Shown: piece by piece, positions 21,918-34,772 of the stretch
Numbering within the stretch: position 1 is the stretch's first letter
Layout of the letters: each line of letters starts with the position of its first letter
The notes under the pieces: generated by a model
Told to the model about the DNA's origin: nothing
Database searches by the model: none
The model's input: the letters and a program-made list of their open reading frames with translations, nothing else
Position numbers and translations under genes: made by a program
Origin: Umbilicaria muhlenbergii
Taxonomy: Eukaryota; Ascomycota; Lecanoromycetes; Umbilicariales; Umbilicariaceae
DNA: 64,000 bases
Direction of reading: 5' to 3'
NCBI GenBank assembly: GCA_000611775.1
Contig: KK106986.1
Location: forward strand, 62,001 to 126,000

Positions 21918-23406
21918 ATCCTTTTGCTACTCAAAGGGACAGACTCGGGAAGGTTGTGTTGGGGGTCGTTCAGTCGTGGTGTTGATTTTTGGTGGAGGTA
22001 AGGGGGAAGTCCGGCATTGGTTTGCAGATGTAACCTGCGGCGCGGAAGTACGTCCGTCTGTAAAGGATTCCATACAAGCGCTTTGAAGAACGCCGAGTGA
22101 GGCGGTTAAGCCATGATGTTACGGTCTATCCAGTAATTTGTAGCCTTGTGCCTGCCCTACCTAACCCCTCACTGGTCTCCTACCCGCTGGCAACTTATTT
22201 CGAATCGAAAGTGTCAACGGGGTAAGAGCTAGAGCTTTCTTCTCTACTTTCATCAAGTGTAATAATCTCCAAAGTTGCTTCAAGGATCCTTACCCCCTTG
22301 TAAGAAAACGCCGAGAACGACACTTTCGAGCACGAGGTCTTGTTATCAACAAACACAATACTGGGAAATCCCAGAACAGGACTTCAAGAAGGTGCATTCT
22401 TCCTATGATTCCACAGGTCTTCATTTTCTTAAAAATCTTCCTCGATCCCTTCACAAACAATCCTTTAGTCCCACTCCACCCCCATTCCAAATTACCTACC
22501 TTGTACATGACGCACCAATAACCGTACACAAAACCAATCCCTCACCAGCCGCACGAACACATTCCGTCTTCAAGAACCGAAATGACGCCGCGATGCATAT
22601 CATCATTACCTCCGACGAAGAAGCAAACAAAAAGCTTGGTGTAGAAATTTTCCATGCCAAGCTAGCCCTACACGCGTTCTCGGCGGACCCACCTCCCTCC
22701 TTGCTGGATCTGGAGGCATCGACCCACAAGAGCCCATTGTAGTTAGAAGTCAATAGATTACATCATACTCAGAGCACACCCACAGAAAGTCGCAAAAATA
22801 CACTTAGACCACCAAGTAGCACCAATAGAAATTGAACCTATTGCATTATATAAGACTTCACGCATCACACCAGACTTTTGATGCTCGTATTAATGCCATA
22901 ATGCCATTGGCATGACTAGTAACTACTATACAATACTATACAACCACAGGCCATCTCCCCCCTGCCCACCCCCCCCCAACCCCCACACAAACACCAACCC
23001 CTCCCCTTGTCTTTCCTCCATCTTCGAAACAAGTCAACCCAGGCCAAGCAACCAAAATAAAACCCACTCGACGACCAAGCTCGCCGATGCGTAAGGGGGT
23101 ATCTAGGAACTCCGCAGTGAAACTCCGTGACGGTACTCACCGGGATCCAGCCCGTGAACAATGCTAACAAACCCACGGAAAACCACAAACCCCAGATAAC
23201 AACGCCGTATGTACGTCCCCAAAGACTTTTGCCGCCCCATTATCCACATGATAGCCGAGTCGTACAAACCGTGATGCCATGCCGCCGTGCTTCGAGTACC
23301 ATGAACCGATGAAAAGCCGATGGAGAGAGACCGAGTCGACCGTGTAAAGTAGAAGCGGAGAGACCGAGTCGAAGGTCGAAGTAATCGCCGTCGCCGTCAC
23401 CGTCGC
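21918..23406. other. Intergenic region, no gene recognised
   Basis: About 1.5 kb. A 155-codon frame (22275-22742, +) opens without an ATG at its head and shows no domain. C-rich runs lie near 22960-23010. The segment 23164-23406 is the 3' flank of the Par32-like gene, with short direct repeats of GGAGAGACCGAGTCGA at about 23323 and 23357. Confidence 0.45.
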
Positions 23407-23871
23407 CTAGCGAACCCGACTCATACTATCCCGAAACCACTCGACGCTCCTCCGCGCCTTCTCACTAACCCCCGACTCCGCACTAGCCACCGACCACGCA
23501 CTGCCCTTCCTCCCGCCCTCCCTTTCCCTCTCCCTCTCCCTCTCCCTCTCGTCGACCCAATTCCCCGCCCCCCCCCTCCCCACATGAAAAACGGGCGCAT
23601 TCCCCGTCTTCTGCCTCTCGAGCTCCTCGTCGAAGCTGAAGATCGCCCGTTCGCTCGCCTGGTGCACGTTGCCGATGCCGCCGCGGCCGGAGGTGAAGTT
23701 GCGGGTGGGGTGTGCGGGGAGCGGGGTGAGGGAGGCGGGGCCGGTGGCGGAGGAGGGGGGGGTGATGGTTAGGGGGTCGACGTGTTTGTAGTTGCCGGCG
23801 CCGCCGCGGCCGGAGTGGAGGTAGGATGTGGAAGGGACGGAGGGGTGGGGTTCGGTGAGGCGGAAGGGCAT
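23407..23871 (-). CDS. Par32-like protein (DUF3602)
   Basis: Single-exon gene of 154 residues in the Par32/DUF3602 group; yeast Par32 is a TORC1-responsive phosphoprotein that controls ammonium transporters. The diagnostic motif GRGGxGN occurs three times: SGRGGAGNYKH, SGRGGIGNVHQ and VGRGGAGNWVD. A run of Glu-Arg dipeptides follows the third motif, encoded by a CTCTCC-type simple repeat (23522-23550) that may vary in length between strains. The C-terminus is charged. The start ATG at 23871 gives MPFRLTEPHPS. No membrane span. The fungal role is inferred from yeast only. Confidence 0.85.
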   Translation of the reverse strand: MPFRLTEPHPSVPSTSYLHSGRGGAGNYKHVDPLTITPPSSATGPASLTPLPAHPTRNFTSGRGGIGNVHQASERAIFSFDEELERQKTGNAPVFHVGRGGAGNWVDEREREREREREGGRKGSAWSVASAESGVSEKARRSVEWFRDSMSRVR

Positions 23872-25349
23872 GGTTTGGGGTTGTGGTGGTGGTGGTGGTG
23901 GGGGTGGCGGTGATGGGTTGAGGATGAGATGATGGTGGTGGTGGTGGATTGAGGATGTTGGTATTAGACGAGAGACCTGTCTCTCTGCTTTGAAAGTATG
24001 GAGATGTGAAAGTGGATAAGAAGGTAGTAACGTCTTCGGTGTAACAAGTCTGTTCTCTGATCCGGAGTAGAATCAAAACAAAAGGCACGGCCAGACTTAT
24101 ATACTCCCCGGCCCAAAACTCCGCTCAGTCCATCCCCTGCTCAGATGCGCCGAGGAGGATTACTAAAAGCAGCGGATGCATCTCCGCACGCGCCGGTAAG
24201 GTATCTACCTGAAGACTTTTTGTTAGCGCCGAAAGAAATGGCAAAGACGAGGGTCATTCTAGACACAACGATGGTATTCCGTCACTGTTGGTAATAACTC
24301 TATTGTCAATAGGCTTCCTCCGGACGATGCGACTAGGAGAAAGCGGGCCTGGTGCTCTGGCTGTTATTACGAACAGCACAAAAGGACGCGCTGGACGATT
24401 TCACAAGCGAAGTCATCTGACGGAGACCGAGAGCACGCTTTCAGTCGTCTTAGGTAATGGAAAATTTCAACAGCCAGTCACATCGCATGCCTTTTGCACA
24501 AGGCTCGTGTTGGACAATGGTAGACTTTGCGCTTCAGCTACCTCGCTCGCTACAGTACATTCCACGCCCGGGGTAGTTTTATGGGGGTAATAGGTAGGTA
24601 ATAGGCAGTTTTATGGGGGTAATAGTATCACCATGACCGCTCCGTGGATCTGAGATCACGCGGCAGGATGACCCGTGCCGGTGCAAGTGGTACACATTGG
24701 ACAATTCGAAGGTTTTGGTTCATGCGACTGCATGATCAATCCCCGAAATACAGCTTCCATTGCGTATCACTGACGCAAACCCACACGAGGCTGTCCTCGT
24801 ATCGTGAAGCAGAGAGATGCGCACGGAAGGGAGAACGACTGCAGTCACCATGCGGATCTGGTTGTATGAGCAAGGAACTTGGCAACCACCAATTTCCCTT
24901 TCCAAAGCACGCCATGCTTGACTTCTTGCATAAACAAAACCTTTCTAGAAGACTAAGGTACCTCCCCAGGTATTCAGACCACGCGGGCGATGTGGGCACC
25001 TGCTCTGCGCTCTAGCGGGGTTCCCCGCATTCTCCACGAAGCCCTGAGCACCGAGCGACCGGAAGCAGCGGTCTCGAGCGGCCAAGAGGGAAAAGGCTAG
25101 CATAGCTACAAAGGAAGCTATCCCTCAGCATGGCCGGTGCACGTTCAATCCGCATGCTGCTGTCAGGCTGGGGTGAACAACGCCGATCCGGGACAGACCA
25201 TTCGGTCCGACTCTCCTGGTAGGTCGTTAAGCTTATGCAAGAAGATGATCTCCAGCTCTTTCGCACCGTGCTCGGAATAGTTCAATCGAGGCGATCAAGG
25301 TCGACTTGATCCTGTCCGGTTGGCTTGACGACCGACCTTCCAAGCCCGA
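23872..25349. other. Intergenic region
   Basis: About 1.5 kb. GTGGTGG-type simple repeats (23881-23950) lie in the leader of the Par32-like gene. A short duplicated phrase, CAGTTTTATGGGGGTAATAG-like, is seen near 24575-24625. No frame has recognisable content. Confidence 0.45.
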
Positions 25350-26638
25350 TCACGTAAACTTGGTGTGGATGATATCAGGGTTCTCATGCCAGTCGTCAAC
25401 GCTCACCCACATCTGCCGAAAGCATGTTAGCATTTCTCCGCATTTTTCTGACACTACAAGGAACCGACCTTCCTGAACGTACTAAGACCGGCCAGGATAC
25501 TCCCTCCGATCCACGTGCTATACTTGCGTTCCGGTGGTGCAAAGATCTTGATCCGCATGTCTTTGACTGCTAGTCTTTGCACCTCATGCAGCAACCGGTC
25601 TCCGAAACCTTTGGTGAGTGTCGACCCTCCTGACAGCACAATGTTTCCGAAAAGAGATTTTCGCAGGTCTATATCGGTCCGGTTGATGGCATCGACGACG
25701 ATCTGATGGATGCCGGGATACTCCAGACCGATGATCTCAGGATCGAAGAGTATTTCCGGGGCACGAAATCTTTCGCTTCCAACCTTCAACTTGTTTCCAT
25801 CCGGTAGTGTATACTCTACAGCCTTTCCGTCAGAAACTCTGCTCCCGCTTGTCAACCATTCCTTCTCTTCCTTCTTTGGGTCAAGCGCCACATAGCCGGT
25901 TTTCTCCTTGATCATTCTAACAACCTCTTTCTCTGCACTTGTGTGGAAGACGTAGCCGCTCTTCCTTAGCAGCAGCTGCATATACTCTGTGATATCCCTC
26001 CCAGCCACGTCTATCCTGCGTATGCTGCTGGGCATTGCGAAACCTTCGTATACTGGTACAGCATGCGACACTCCATCACCAGAGTCCAGAACAATGCCGG
26101 TCGTACGACCGGAAGCGTAGAGAGATAGGACTGCTTGTATCGACGTGAAGAGAGCGGGTACGTTGAAGGTCTCGAACAAGATTTGGGCGGCGGTATCACG
26201 GTTCGACCGAGGGTTCAGCGGAGGTTCCGTCAAGAGGACCGGATGCTACCAGACCGATCTCTTAGTTAGCAATCTCCTCCAAGCAAGTCGTCTAGGACTA
26301 CCTAAGTATGCGGTACCAAGAGAATACCATACCTCTTCACTCAACGTCTTCAGCTCTTCCGTATAGACATACTGCCATATCCTCTCCATATCGTCCCAGT
26401 CCGTGACAATACCATGTTCTAACGGATATCGGATCTTCAGTAGCCCCCGTAATTCTTGCGCTCTTTGTCCTATGAACACATCTCCTTCCAGCGCTCCGGC
26501 CAACACTCTCAGATGCTTCGGTCGTCCTACAAAGGAGGGAAAGTAGCATTTTGGTAGGTCTTCGCCCGCGAAGCCAGCTCTGATAGTCCCACTCCCATTA
26601 TCCAATACTATCGGGGCGTTGTGGAGCGTGTCCGCCAT
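25350..26638 (-). CDS. Actin-related protein 1 (centractin)
   Basis: Arp1 builds the short filament of dynactin, the dynein activator needed for nuclear migration in hyphae (ro-4 in Neurospora). Minus-strand exons 26638-26333, 26245-25469 and 25412-25350 give 381 residues, the usual Arp1 length. The actin fold is complete: ATP-binding [16 protein letters not shown] near the N-terminus, [58 protein letters not shown] and [15 protein letters not shown]. The tail [19 protein letters not shown] comes from the last small exon and is typical of Arp1 rather than actin, which ends KCF. The start [17 protein letters not shown] also fits Arp1. Confidence 0.95.
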
Positions 26639-27952
26639 AGTAAGGGATTGTGGTATTCTTTTGTACCTTTCGTCGACAGAGATACAGAGATAGATTGTTG
26701 CTTACAGCAGAACGGCGAATAAGCGGTGAGTGGAGCTGTGACCTCATGAACGTGAGCTTGCGCAGAAGATGATACTCATGTTGAATGCGTGTAGCAAATT
26801 CACGGGGAGACGCAATGTTCGGACGCCAGACAATGCGCGCGGGTCTTACGTTGTACGCCTTACGCCTGCCGGATCATCGTCTTTCGTCCTCGGCTAAGGT
26901 AACCAAGAGTATTCCGTACCTCTGCACGCGCAGTCATACGAAGATGTTGAGTCTCCTTCGCCAATATATGTCTTCACCAGGGATGAACATGAGTGGTGGC
27001 ACAACAGCATCCCTGACCAGGATCTTTATTCTGCGGGAGCTTCTAATCCGAGAACATCAGGTACAATGCAGGTGTAGTGGGGGCGGAACTATCTAATACG
27101 TACGGATACCACTTCTGCGTTTGAGTACATCAGCTACACAGGTCGGGTGCCCTTCATAGGAGTTCCAATGACAGGTGGAGATCTGGGGTATGGCCTGTCA
27201 CAGGCATAAGACGCAGCAGATCTACCACCCAAACGCGTTGAAACAAGAACCAATGTGATTACGGTTCAACAAACACAAGTCTACGGCTTACTATGTTTAT
27301 ATGCGGCAAGATAATTGGCATCCATGGCCATCTCGGCCTGGGGCCGCCTCCGAGTTCGCCTCTTTAGCCCGAGTCCAAGGCGTCAGGTCAGAAGAAGGGG
27401 CAGTTCCAAGTAAAGACTTCCAGGCGGCCCCCAGCAACAAGTCAAGAACGAACTGCAATATCTAAAGTGCTTGTTAACTCTGGATACAAAGCTCAATGGT
27501 TTGTTCAACTTTACTGGATTTGTATCCTTAAGGGCCCGAGATAAGTGCTTTGTTAAATAGGGTGAGTCCCCTTGTTGCAACTGCCATTTATCTTGACCCT
27601 AAGGTACGCCGGCCGGGCCCTGCTACTCGCAATCCCCCAGGCCACACATGCAGAGAGTCAGAAACACGTCTGGTACCTAACTTCAACATCAGATCCACTC
27701 GCTTCTGCAAGGATTCGGTGACCTACTGGGGCTGAGGCCTGTCAGCCTTTCAGCTACAGTTGTTCTGGTTGCATACCACAGTGCGGTAGAGTTCGCAAGG
27801 AAAACACGGCGCAGTAGTGCGATGAGGAGCTTCTGCCCCTTCTTAATACTTCGAAAGCCCCCCGATTCTCTTCTCATCTTTCTTCAGCGGCTTCTGTTGT
27901 AATTTCCTTTGATCCTTCTTTACTGAAAGGCTCATTCTTTCAGCTTGCGAGC
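26639..27952. other. Intergenic region
   Basis: About 1.3 kb between divergent genes. Small frames only, none with a domain. It should hold the promoters of Arp1 and of the decayed glycoprotein gene. Confidence 0.5.
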
Positions 27953-30306
27953 ATGCATCTTTCACTCCTGTTCACTTTTTTGCTGATTACGGCTATTGTG
28001 CCTGCTGTTAATTCCACGTACTCTCAGAGCCCCGATGCAAACATAGGTTCAACTACCAGTAAGCAAATGGGGTTTTTTCTTACTGCTCAATGTCAAACAG
28101 TGCCTTGCTAAAGCCACCCATGAGTATATCGGCCCAGGTCACGGTGAGTTACCACCAGCTTTTCAGCAACCGCTTTCTATAAGCTAATGTAGTTATAGAT
28201 ATCATTTGGCATTCGTATAATACATCTGCACCGTCATGGATTTGTTACCATCGTCAAGGATATGGAGAGTTGGGGAGATACACCGACATGACTGACACAA
28301 GTCTTGGAGCCTCCTGCTATACTAGCAAGTGCAATGTCCTGTTGACAGTGTCAAGTATCGTACAAAGCGGAACTGCCATTATGGGGTACAGTCCTCTCAC
28401 AGCAAACGGTACTGTCAAGGATGTGCTCGACGCAAGCACAACATATACAACAACCTGATACCCTTACAAAACAAAACCGCCGTGCTGCGGTGAGTGCGTT
28501 CTGTTTGCCCATGGGGTTCGGGTCGTCTACTGGCCTACCCCCGTCCCTTTTCCTGGCGTGACCAGTGTGGTGAATGCAGATGGCTATACTTTGTAAGCGA
28601 TACTGTTCTTATGAAAACCCCAGCGTTCTTCACTGACTTTAGGCATTTCTCCCAAGCCCTATATAATCCTCACCGATGTGTCCTTGACCGATCTTTGTAG
28701 ACTTATAAGAACAGCCACCAGGGCCGTTGTACCAGTCGGCCTGAACGACCTATCCACTGTGAGTCTCGCCTTACGCTTTCATCACGTCGTATGTCTACAA
28801 AATCGCCACGGAAGAATGGACTGACAATAACGCTTCATTATATACGAGTGCTTTCAATTTCGCAGATCTGAACGGCTGTGATAAACCAGATTTAGATTCG
28901 GCATGATCAGATCAGCAGAGCAGCGTCTATCTGAGTAACAACACACTGTCTCAAGACGTCTGCGCCCGCAATTCAGTCTCTACAGCACGCTGTAGCCAAC
29001 TAATCTTGTTTTCCAAAATTCTTACGGATTTACCATCTCCCTGGGCTGAATGTACTATAGGTTTTGGGTCGCTGGTACAAGACCCTCCGCTGGCATTGCA
29101 TAGTGTGTCAGCACTGATGGATCCTACAATTACGGCACCGAGTACATCCAAGTCTCCCACCGCTGCTCCAAGTGTGTTGCCTCAGTCGATTATTCCAATC
29201 CCAACCTTTCCACGCCCTCCTCAAAATTCACCAAGTAGCAATTCAGTCCCGGTTCCGGATCCACCAAGCTCCAACGTGGAAAATGACAACTCTGCAGCAA
29301 ATATGAAAAGCCTTGATCTGCCAAAGACCACTCCACTGATATCTGCTGTTGAGCCGGCAGGCTCTGCCAACGATCCGTTGCCCCGTTCTGCAAGTACTGA
29401 AGCTGCACAATAAGCTCACCTTAATCTATTGAACTCATCCCCAACTACTGACCTTTCCAGACCCTTGATGCCGGCTGCCTTAACTCTGGGAGGTGAGACC
29501 CTGACCCCGTCGCCGGCTCATCTGGCGCGGTGGTCTTGCATGGGGTAACGATAACGCAAGGCGCCTCTCCGACCAAGATAGGAGAGGTTCAAGTATCTTG
29601 GGACTCCGGTTCTATTTTCGTGAATGGTGCTGGGACTTCGGTGCCCTTAGCGTCAAACATTCAACTGTCGCTGGCCAGTGTGGTTGATCCGCCATCTCAG
29701 CCGGGTTCCACATCACTTGTAGTAGTACAAACTGCTGCACCTTCTATTCTCGGAAGCAGTAGCGTTATTGTTGGCAGCACTACTCTCTTAGCAGGCGGAT
29801 CTAGAGTCGCAATCTCTACTATACCAGTCTCCCCCAATTCCAACGCCAATTCCCTACTGAGCAACCCCAGTACCGCCTATTCCAGCACCTCAGCGCCAGC
29901 GTCCTCAGCTTTCATTTCCACAATCAGTAACAAGGCCCTCACCATCAATGCCGCCGGAATGATACTTGCAGGAACGACTCTCACCCCCGGCAGCCCTGGA
30001 ATGACTCTGCACGGCATTCCCATCTCCCTCGGTAGTTCCAACCTAGTCGTGGGCAGTCGAACCGAGACTTTTGCAGTCTCTGAGCCCACAGCTTCTGGCG
30101 TTGGTATCGGCGCCGCGATCGTCGCGTGGCTTGGCGCTATTGGAGGGGATCCGGTACCGACGAGCTCGTTGTCTACGGTTGGGAGTGGGGGCTCCTTGGA
30201 GCTATTTCAAGGGCTGGCGGAGAATCGGTCGTTGCCACGGTCGTTGTTGTCTGTGGTGGTTACTCTGGGGGCGCTTTGCGCGTTTGGACCCTTTGTGATA
30301 TCCTAG
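27953..30306 (+). pseudogene. Decayed secreted/cell-surface glycoprotein gene
   Basis: The region begins with an ATG and a good signal peptide (MHLSLLFTFLLITAIVPAV). It reads in pieces like a large fungal secreted protein: Cys/Trp-rich parts (APSWICYHRQGYGELGRY; PPCCGECVLFAHGVRVVYW), then FNFADLNGC, a Ser/Thr/Pro-rich linker, and GSSSVIVGSTTLLAGG/GTTLTPGSPGMTLHGIPIS-type repeats with a hydrophobic C-terminus that could signal a GPI anchor. The reading is broken at several points: in-frame TGA at 28456-28458, in-frame TGA at 28904-28906, and a frame change near 29500 between GGETLTP and the VVLHGVTITQG frame. The splices around 28080 and 28610 also fail to keep frame. Both TGA stops could be mutated CGA. 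Function unknown; the repeated phrases are common in Dothideomycete surface proteins. Confidence 0.7.
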
Positions 30307-30948
30307 TAGGGTGTTCAATTCAGTTCTCTGGGGATGGACGTACCTTCTTTGGGTACTTCCCGACCTGTTTACCTCCCAAATTGCTCTATGCGGCTGTATT
30401 ATTGGTCTGTTTTTAAAGCAGGGGGGGTTCTACCACTCAAAGGGAAGGCTTAAACAGGCGAATCATGTCGACAGCCATGATATCGAATCAGCGCGGGGAT
30501 TGTTGGGCGAGAGCTCCGAGAAGGATGGTTTCAGCGCTAGGGTGACTGCCGTTGAGGGTGTGGGCGCGGGTGGTGGAGCTTGTGTATGATTGTTCAATTG
30601 GGATGGAGACGGCGGAGCAGATGAGGGCAGAAGCTGGGAGGAGAGGGAGGAATTTAGACAGATGCATACAGAGGCAATGATGAACTATGGTACTCGTAAA
30701 TTTCGTGGCGGTCAGTAGAGTAATATAGCTACGGAGTTACTCACCATTCATTCTCACGACCCCTTTCGTCAACAGTGTAATGGAGTGCGGCTGAAGATAA
30801 GCAGATGCTGGGCTAAGTCTGATATGGACTAGCGCTTGTGCGGCACATCAGTAGCGAGATCGCTACTCGTACGAATACCTTACTTCGGTAGATTTTTCTA
30901 CTATAGCGGAAATTTGTGAAGCTCGATAGCGCAAAGCTCAGAATCAAC
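30307..30948. other. Intergenic, upstream of HAS1
   Basis: About 640 bases with no supported gene. Confidence 0.5.
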
Positions 30949-32942
30949 ATGGAGAACCAAGAACTGAAGTCCAAGAAACGAAAGAGGAAGCATGCCACGG
31001 CTGACGGAAAGCGGTCTGCCCTTGCTGAGGCGCAAAGTGATGGAAACGCATCTGCGCCAGTGGTAGACAGTGCTCCGACGGAAGTCAAGCAGAAGGGCGA
31101 AAAGCCCCGCAAAAAGGCCAAACATGAACATAGCTCTGACAATGAGGTCGCCCAGGGAGTTGCGGAGAAAGGGCGAAGTAGTGATGACGAGGAGCAATCA
31201 GGGGATGCACATCAGAAGGCGTTACCAGATGAAGCAACCGACGATAGAGCACTGGTGGAGCAGGATGAAGTCATTGGCCAGCCAGACCTCCCTTCCACGT
31301 CAGCACTCTCTCTCCCCGCGACAGGCTCAAATCCTGTCAAGTTCACAGATCTGAATTTGTCGAGCAAGACGATGCAGGCCATTGACGACATGAAGTTCGA
31401 CACAATGACGGAAATACAGCAGAGGGGCATACCACCATTACTGGCCGGAAGGGATGTACTAGGTGCTGCAAAGACGGGGTCCGGGAAAACACTGGCCTTC
31501 TTGATACCGGCGGTGGAGATGTTGAGTTCGTTGCGGTTCAAGCCAAGAAATGGTACGTTTTGGATGCGTTTCTTCGTAAAAGGAAAGTCTGACATCGTGC
31601 TAGGGACCGGGGTAATAGTAGTATCACCAACTCGAGAACTGGCCCTGCAGATATTTGGCGTTGCGCGAGAGCTCATGGCCCATCATTCCCAAACTTACGG
31701 CATCGTTATTGGAGGGGCGAACAGGCGAGCAGAAGCCGAGAAGCTTGCAAAGGGTGTCAATCTTCTCATAGCTACTCCAGGCCGGCTGTTGGACCATCTA
31801 CAAAATACACAAGGCTTCGTCTATAAGAATATCAAGGCGCTGGTAATCGATGAAGCGGACCGAATTCTAGAGGTTGGGTTCGAAGACGAGATGCGGCAGA
31901 TAGTCAAGATCTTGCCCAAGGACGAACGTCAGACCATGTTGTTCTCTGCTACACAAACTACCAAAGTCGAAGACTTAGCCCGGATATCACTACGACCCGG
32001 TCCGTTATACATTAATGTTGACAACACAAAGGAACACAGCACTGTGGAGGGCCTCGAACAAGGCTATGTCATTTGCGACTCGGACAAACGTTTTCTACTA
32101 CTTTTCTCCTTTCTGAAACGCAATCTTAAGAAGAAGATCATCGTCTTCTTTTCCAGCTGCAATTGTGTCAAGTATCATGCCGAACTACTCAATTACATCG
32201 ATCTGCCGGTGCTCGACCTGCATGGCAAGCAGAAGCAGCAGAAACGGACAAACACCTTCTTCGAATTCTGTAACGCAACCCAGGGGACTTTAATCTGCAC
32301 GGATGTTGCTGCACGAGGATTGGATGTAGGTCGCCAGCCTAGAAGGGATGTGTGGGATTCTGCTAACTATTCGATAGATCCCCGCGGTGGACTGGATCGT
32401 ACAATTCGATCCGCCAGATGATCCTCGAGACTACATTCATCGAGTTGGACGAACAGCACGGGGCTCGAATGGCAAAGGTCGAAGTCTGATGTTCTTGCAA
32501 CCGTCGGAGGTTGGATTCCTAAAGCACCTCAAGGAAGCTCGTGTGCCGGTCGTCGAGTTCGAGTTCCCGGCTAAGCGTATTGTAAATGTGCAATCGCAGT
32601 TGGAGAAGCTCATTGGTCAGAACTACTACCTCAACAAGGTGAGGTTCTTTACATGAGTCCACAAGTACAGCTGGCTAATTCCCCGCCTTGCAGTCTGCCA
32701 AGGATGGCTATCGATCATATCTCCAGGCGTATGCATCACACAGTCTCCGATCAATCTTCGACGTCCACAAGCTGGATCTGGTCAAAGTGGCAAAGAGCTT
32801 TGGCTTCCAGACACCGCCGCGAGTGGATATTACGTTGGGTGCGAGCATGAGCCGAGACAAGAAGGAGGGCCGACGAGCGTACGGTAGCCAACCAAAGCAA
32901 AACCAATTCAAGCGTAATAGAGTAGATAGAGATGGGGACTGA
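30949..32942 (+). CDS. HAS1: DEAD-box RNA helicase Has1
   Basis: ATP-dependent RNA helicase of the nucleolus needed for 18S rRNA maturation and 60S assembly. Exons 30949-31552, 31604-32325, 32378-32638 and 32694-32942 give 611 residues. The N-terminal 130 residues are charged and Lys-rich ([19 protein letters not shown]). The helicase core shows the Q-motif region ([19 protein letters not shown]), [22 protein letters not shown] at about 284, [16 protein letters not shown] and HRVGRTARG. The C-terminal [21 protein letters not shown] and [12 protein letters not shown] are characteristic of Has1. Intron 1 lies in FKPRN|GTGVIVV. The start at 30949 is the first ATG; an upstream in-frame GTG is not needed. 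Confidence 0.96.
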
Positions 32943-34772
32943 TTAACGACTGCTTATGAGAGGACCTTTACTTTGTACACTTGGCACCGAGTCGCATGGC
33001 GTTGGGTGTGGGCCGATTACCTTAGTCACTATCTCAGCACGGGCTTGTCTTACTTGGCAACGGCCGAGCTCAAGAGCACGCCTTTTAGGCTCTAGTTCAG
33101 TCTCTAGAACTCCAAAAGGGCACCGTTAGCCCCTTGGAGGATCACGGCCAAAAGACAGCCCAACCCACGGGTGATCATTCGTGAGTTGTAGGGCAGCCTC
33201 GTGGGCAGTCATTGGAGCATGGGCAAGCGCACAGGCAGCGCTGCAGGTGGGCGTTCCCAGCGGTGCACGAGTAAAGTAGCAGAAACGAGGGTGCCGCAGA
33301 AGAAACCCGGCAAGGTGGTGAGGATGAGCTGTCAAGCGCAAGCTGCGAACGCACCCGTTTTCATCACTGGATACATTCGAAGTCATCCACATCCAACGAC
33401 AGTGTGCGAGGAGTCGGAGCGACATAAGGTAAGGTAGCTACTGGAACTGAAGGGTTAGCTGTGTCCGCGATTAATCAATGTTCGGCAACAGTCGTCTGGA
33501 CAACTTCCAGAAGCCTGGTCTGTTTGGAATGGAAGTCTACTTCGGCCGAAGCTTCAGTGTAGCTTGAACCTTATGGCAGTTCGATATCGCCGCCAAACAA
33601 TGAATAATGGCTTTATGATTGTGACGATGGAGGAAGTATCGGAGCACGGGATAACGGTGAGCAATGTAGAGTGCCGACGACATGCCGTAGATATGATGCT
33701 GGCAGATGGGAGCCTCTGGCTGTTCTGCCGATAAGTATCCGAGGCATGGCCACGGCCCTGCACGGAATCCAAAAGTGCAGCTGCAAGATGCAGGAGAAGC
33801 GATCCCCTGCCTCAATCTGCCCGCCTGCCTGCCTGCCTGCCCATGCACGCAGTCTCTTGCGAGAGCACGAATCAGTTGCGTCGCTTTCCCGGACATCTCA
33901 TTGGCAGCGACGGAGCAGCACAGCGACTCAGCGGACCGGGCATGTAGCGGCAACGAGCGATGCCAGACTGTCCAACCACCAGCTCCCACAAGGCCTCGCA
34001 ACCCCCAGTTCGCCAGCCACTTCCACAAGGGCCACAACGCTGTTCCCACTTCCCACTTCCCACTTTCCCCAATTCCACGACCCTCCCGCGCACCCGTCGG
34101 CGGGCAATGATGGTGTGTCTTGGCCTGCTTTCTGCGTTTGCTGTCTTCCCGAGTCGTGCCCTCTGGATGCTGACCCCCCTGTAAGAAAGAAGCACCAGCA
34201 GCGCCCGCCAACAAATTGACGCTATCGACCAGCTTATGTTTCTGTAGAGACCACCGCTTCCCTGCCAAATTCTTTTGACAAGAAATTCCATCGTCGCAAG
34301 GACTGATTGCGAGAGTGGATGCGACGTCTACAGAGGTCCTCCGTTTGCTTCATTGTCGCAGCAAGAAAAGTCCAAGGCGACGTCGCCGTGCATCTGCCAC
34401 AGCAATCGAGCTGAAAGGGCACCGGCATAATTTACAGCGACTACTCTAGTCCTCAGTTCCGCCATCCTTCCTGCCTCCCACCTTCATTTGTCGGTCGCGA
34501 CGCCATCGATGTTTTTGTCTCACGATAGATACGTGCATCAAGACTACAGCGATTTCAGAGATCCGGACCTCAATCAGGCGGTCTGAGTGGCTACGGCGCA
34601 TCAGCTGTGCCTTGCCGAATTCATTTCTCTAGCCGACTCCTCACGAAGCCGCACCTCGTACAACTCCGGCAGGACCTGAGCCTGTCGACGTATCGCAAGC
34701 AATCATCCAAGAAATCGAGGACCAACATCACTTTCGCATCCATGAAATCTACGACTTAAGCCTCACGTCACA
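32943..34772. other. Long intergenic/leader region
   Basis: About 1.8 kb, probably including a long 5' leader of the large gene that follows. A GCCT repeat lies at about 33820-33842. A 243-codon frame on the minus strand (33537-34268) has no recognisable content and Cys/His/Trp scattering typical of a chance frame. Confidence 0.45.

Noticed and set aside
22275-22742. 155-codon open frame on the plus strand
   Set aside because: It opens at a TTG, has no recognisable motif and no neighbouring exon.
19788-30306. Secondary-metabolite cluster around the BBE-like oxidase
   Set aside because: No synthase, P450 or pathway regulator lies nearby; neighbours are a relic tRNA, Par32-like protein and Arp1.
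33537-34268. 243-codon open frame on the minus strand
   Set aside because: No domain, no bias typical of the neighbours, and it lies in the probable leader of the next gene; looks like chance in GC-rich DNA.
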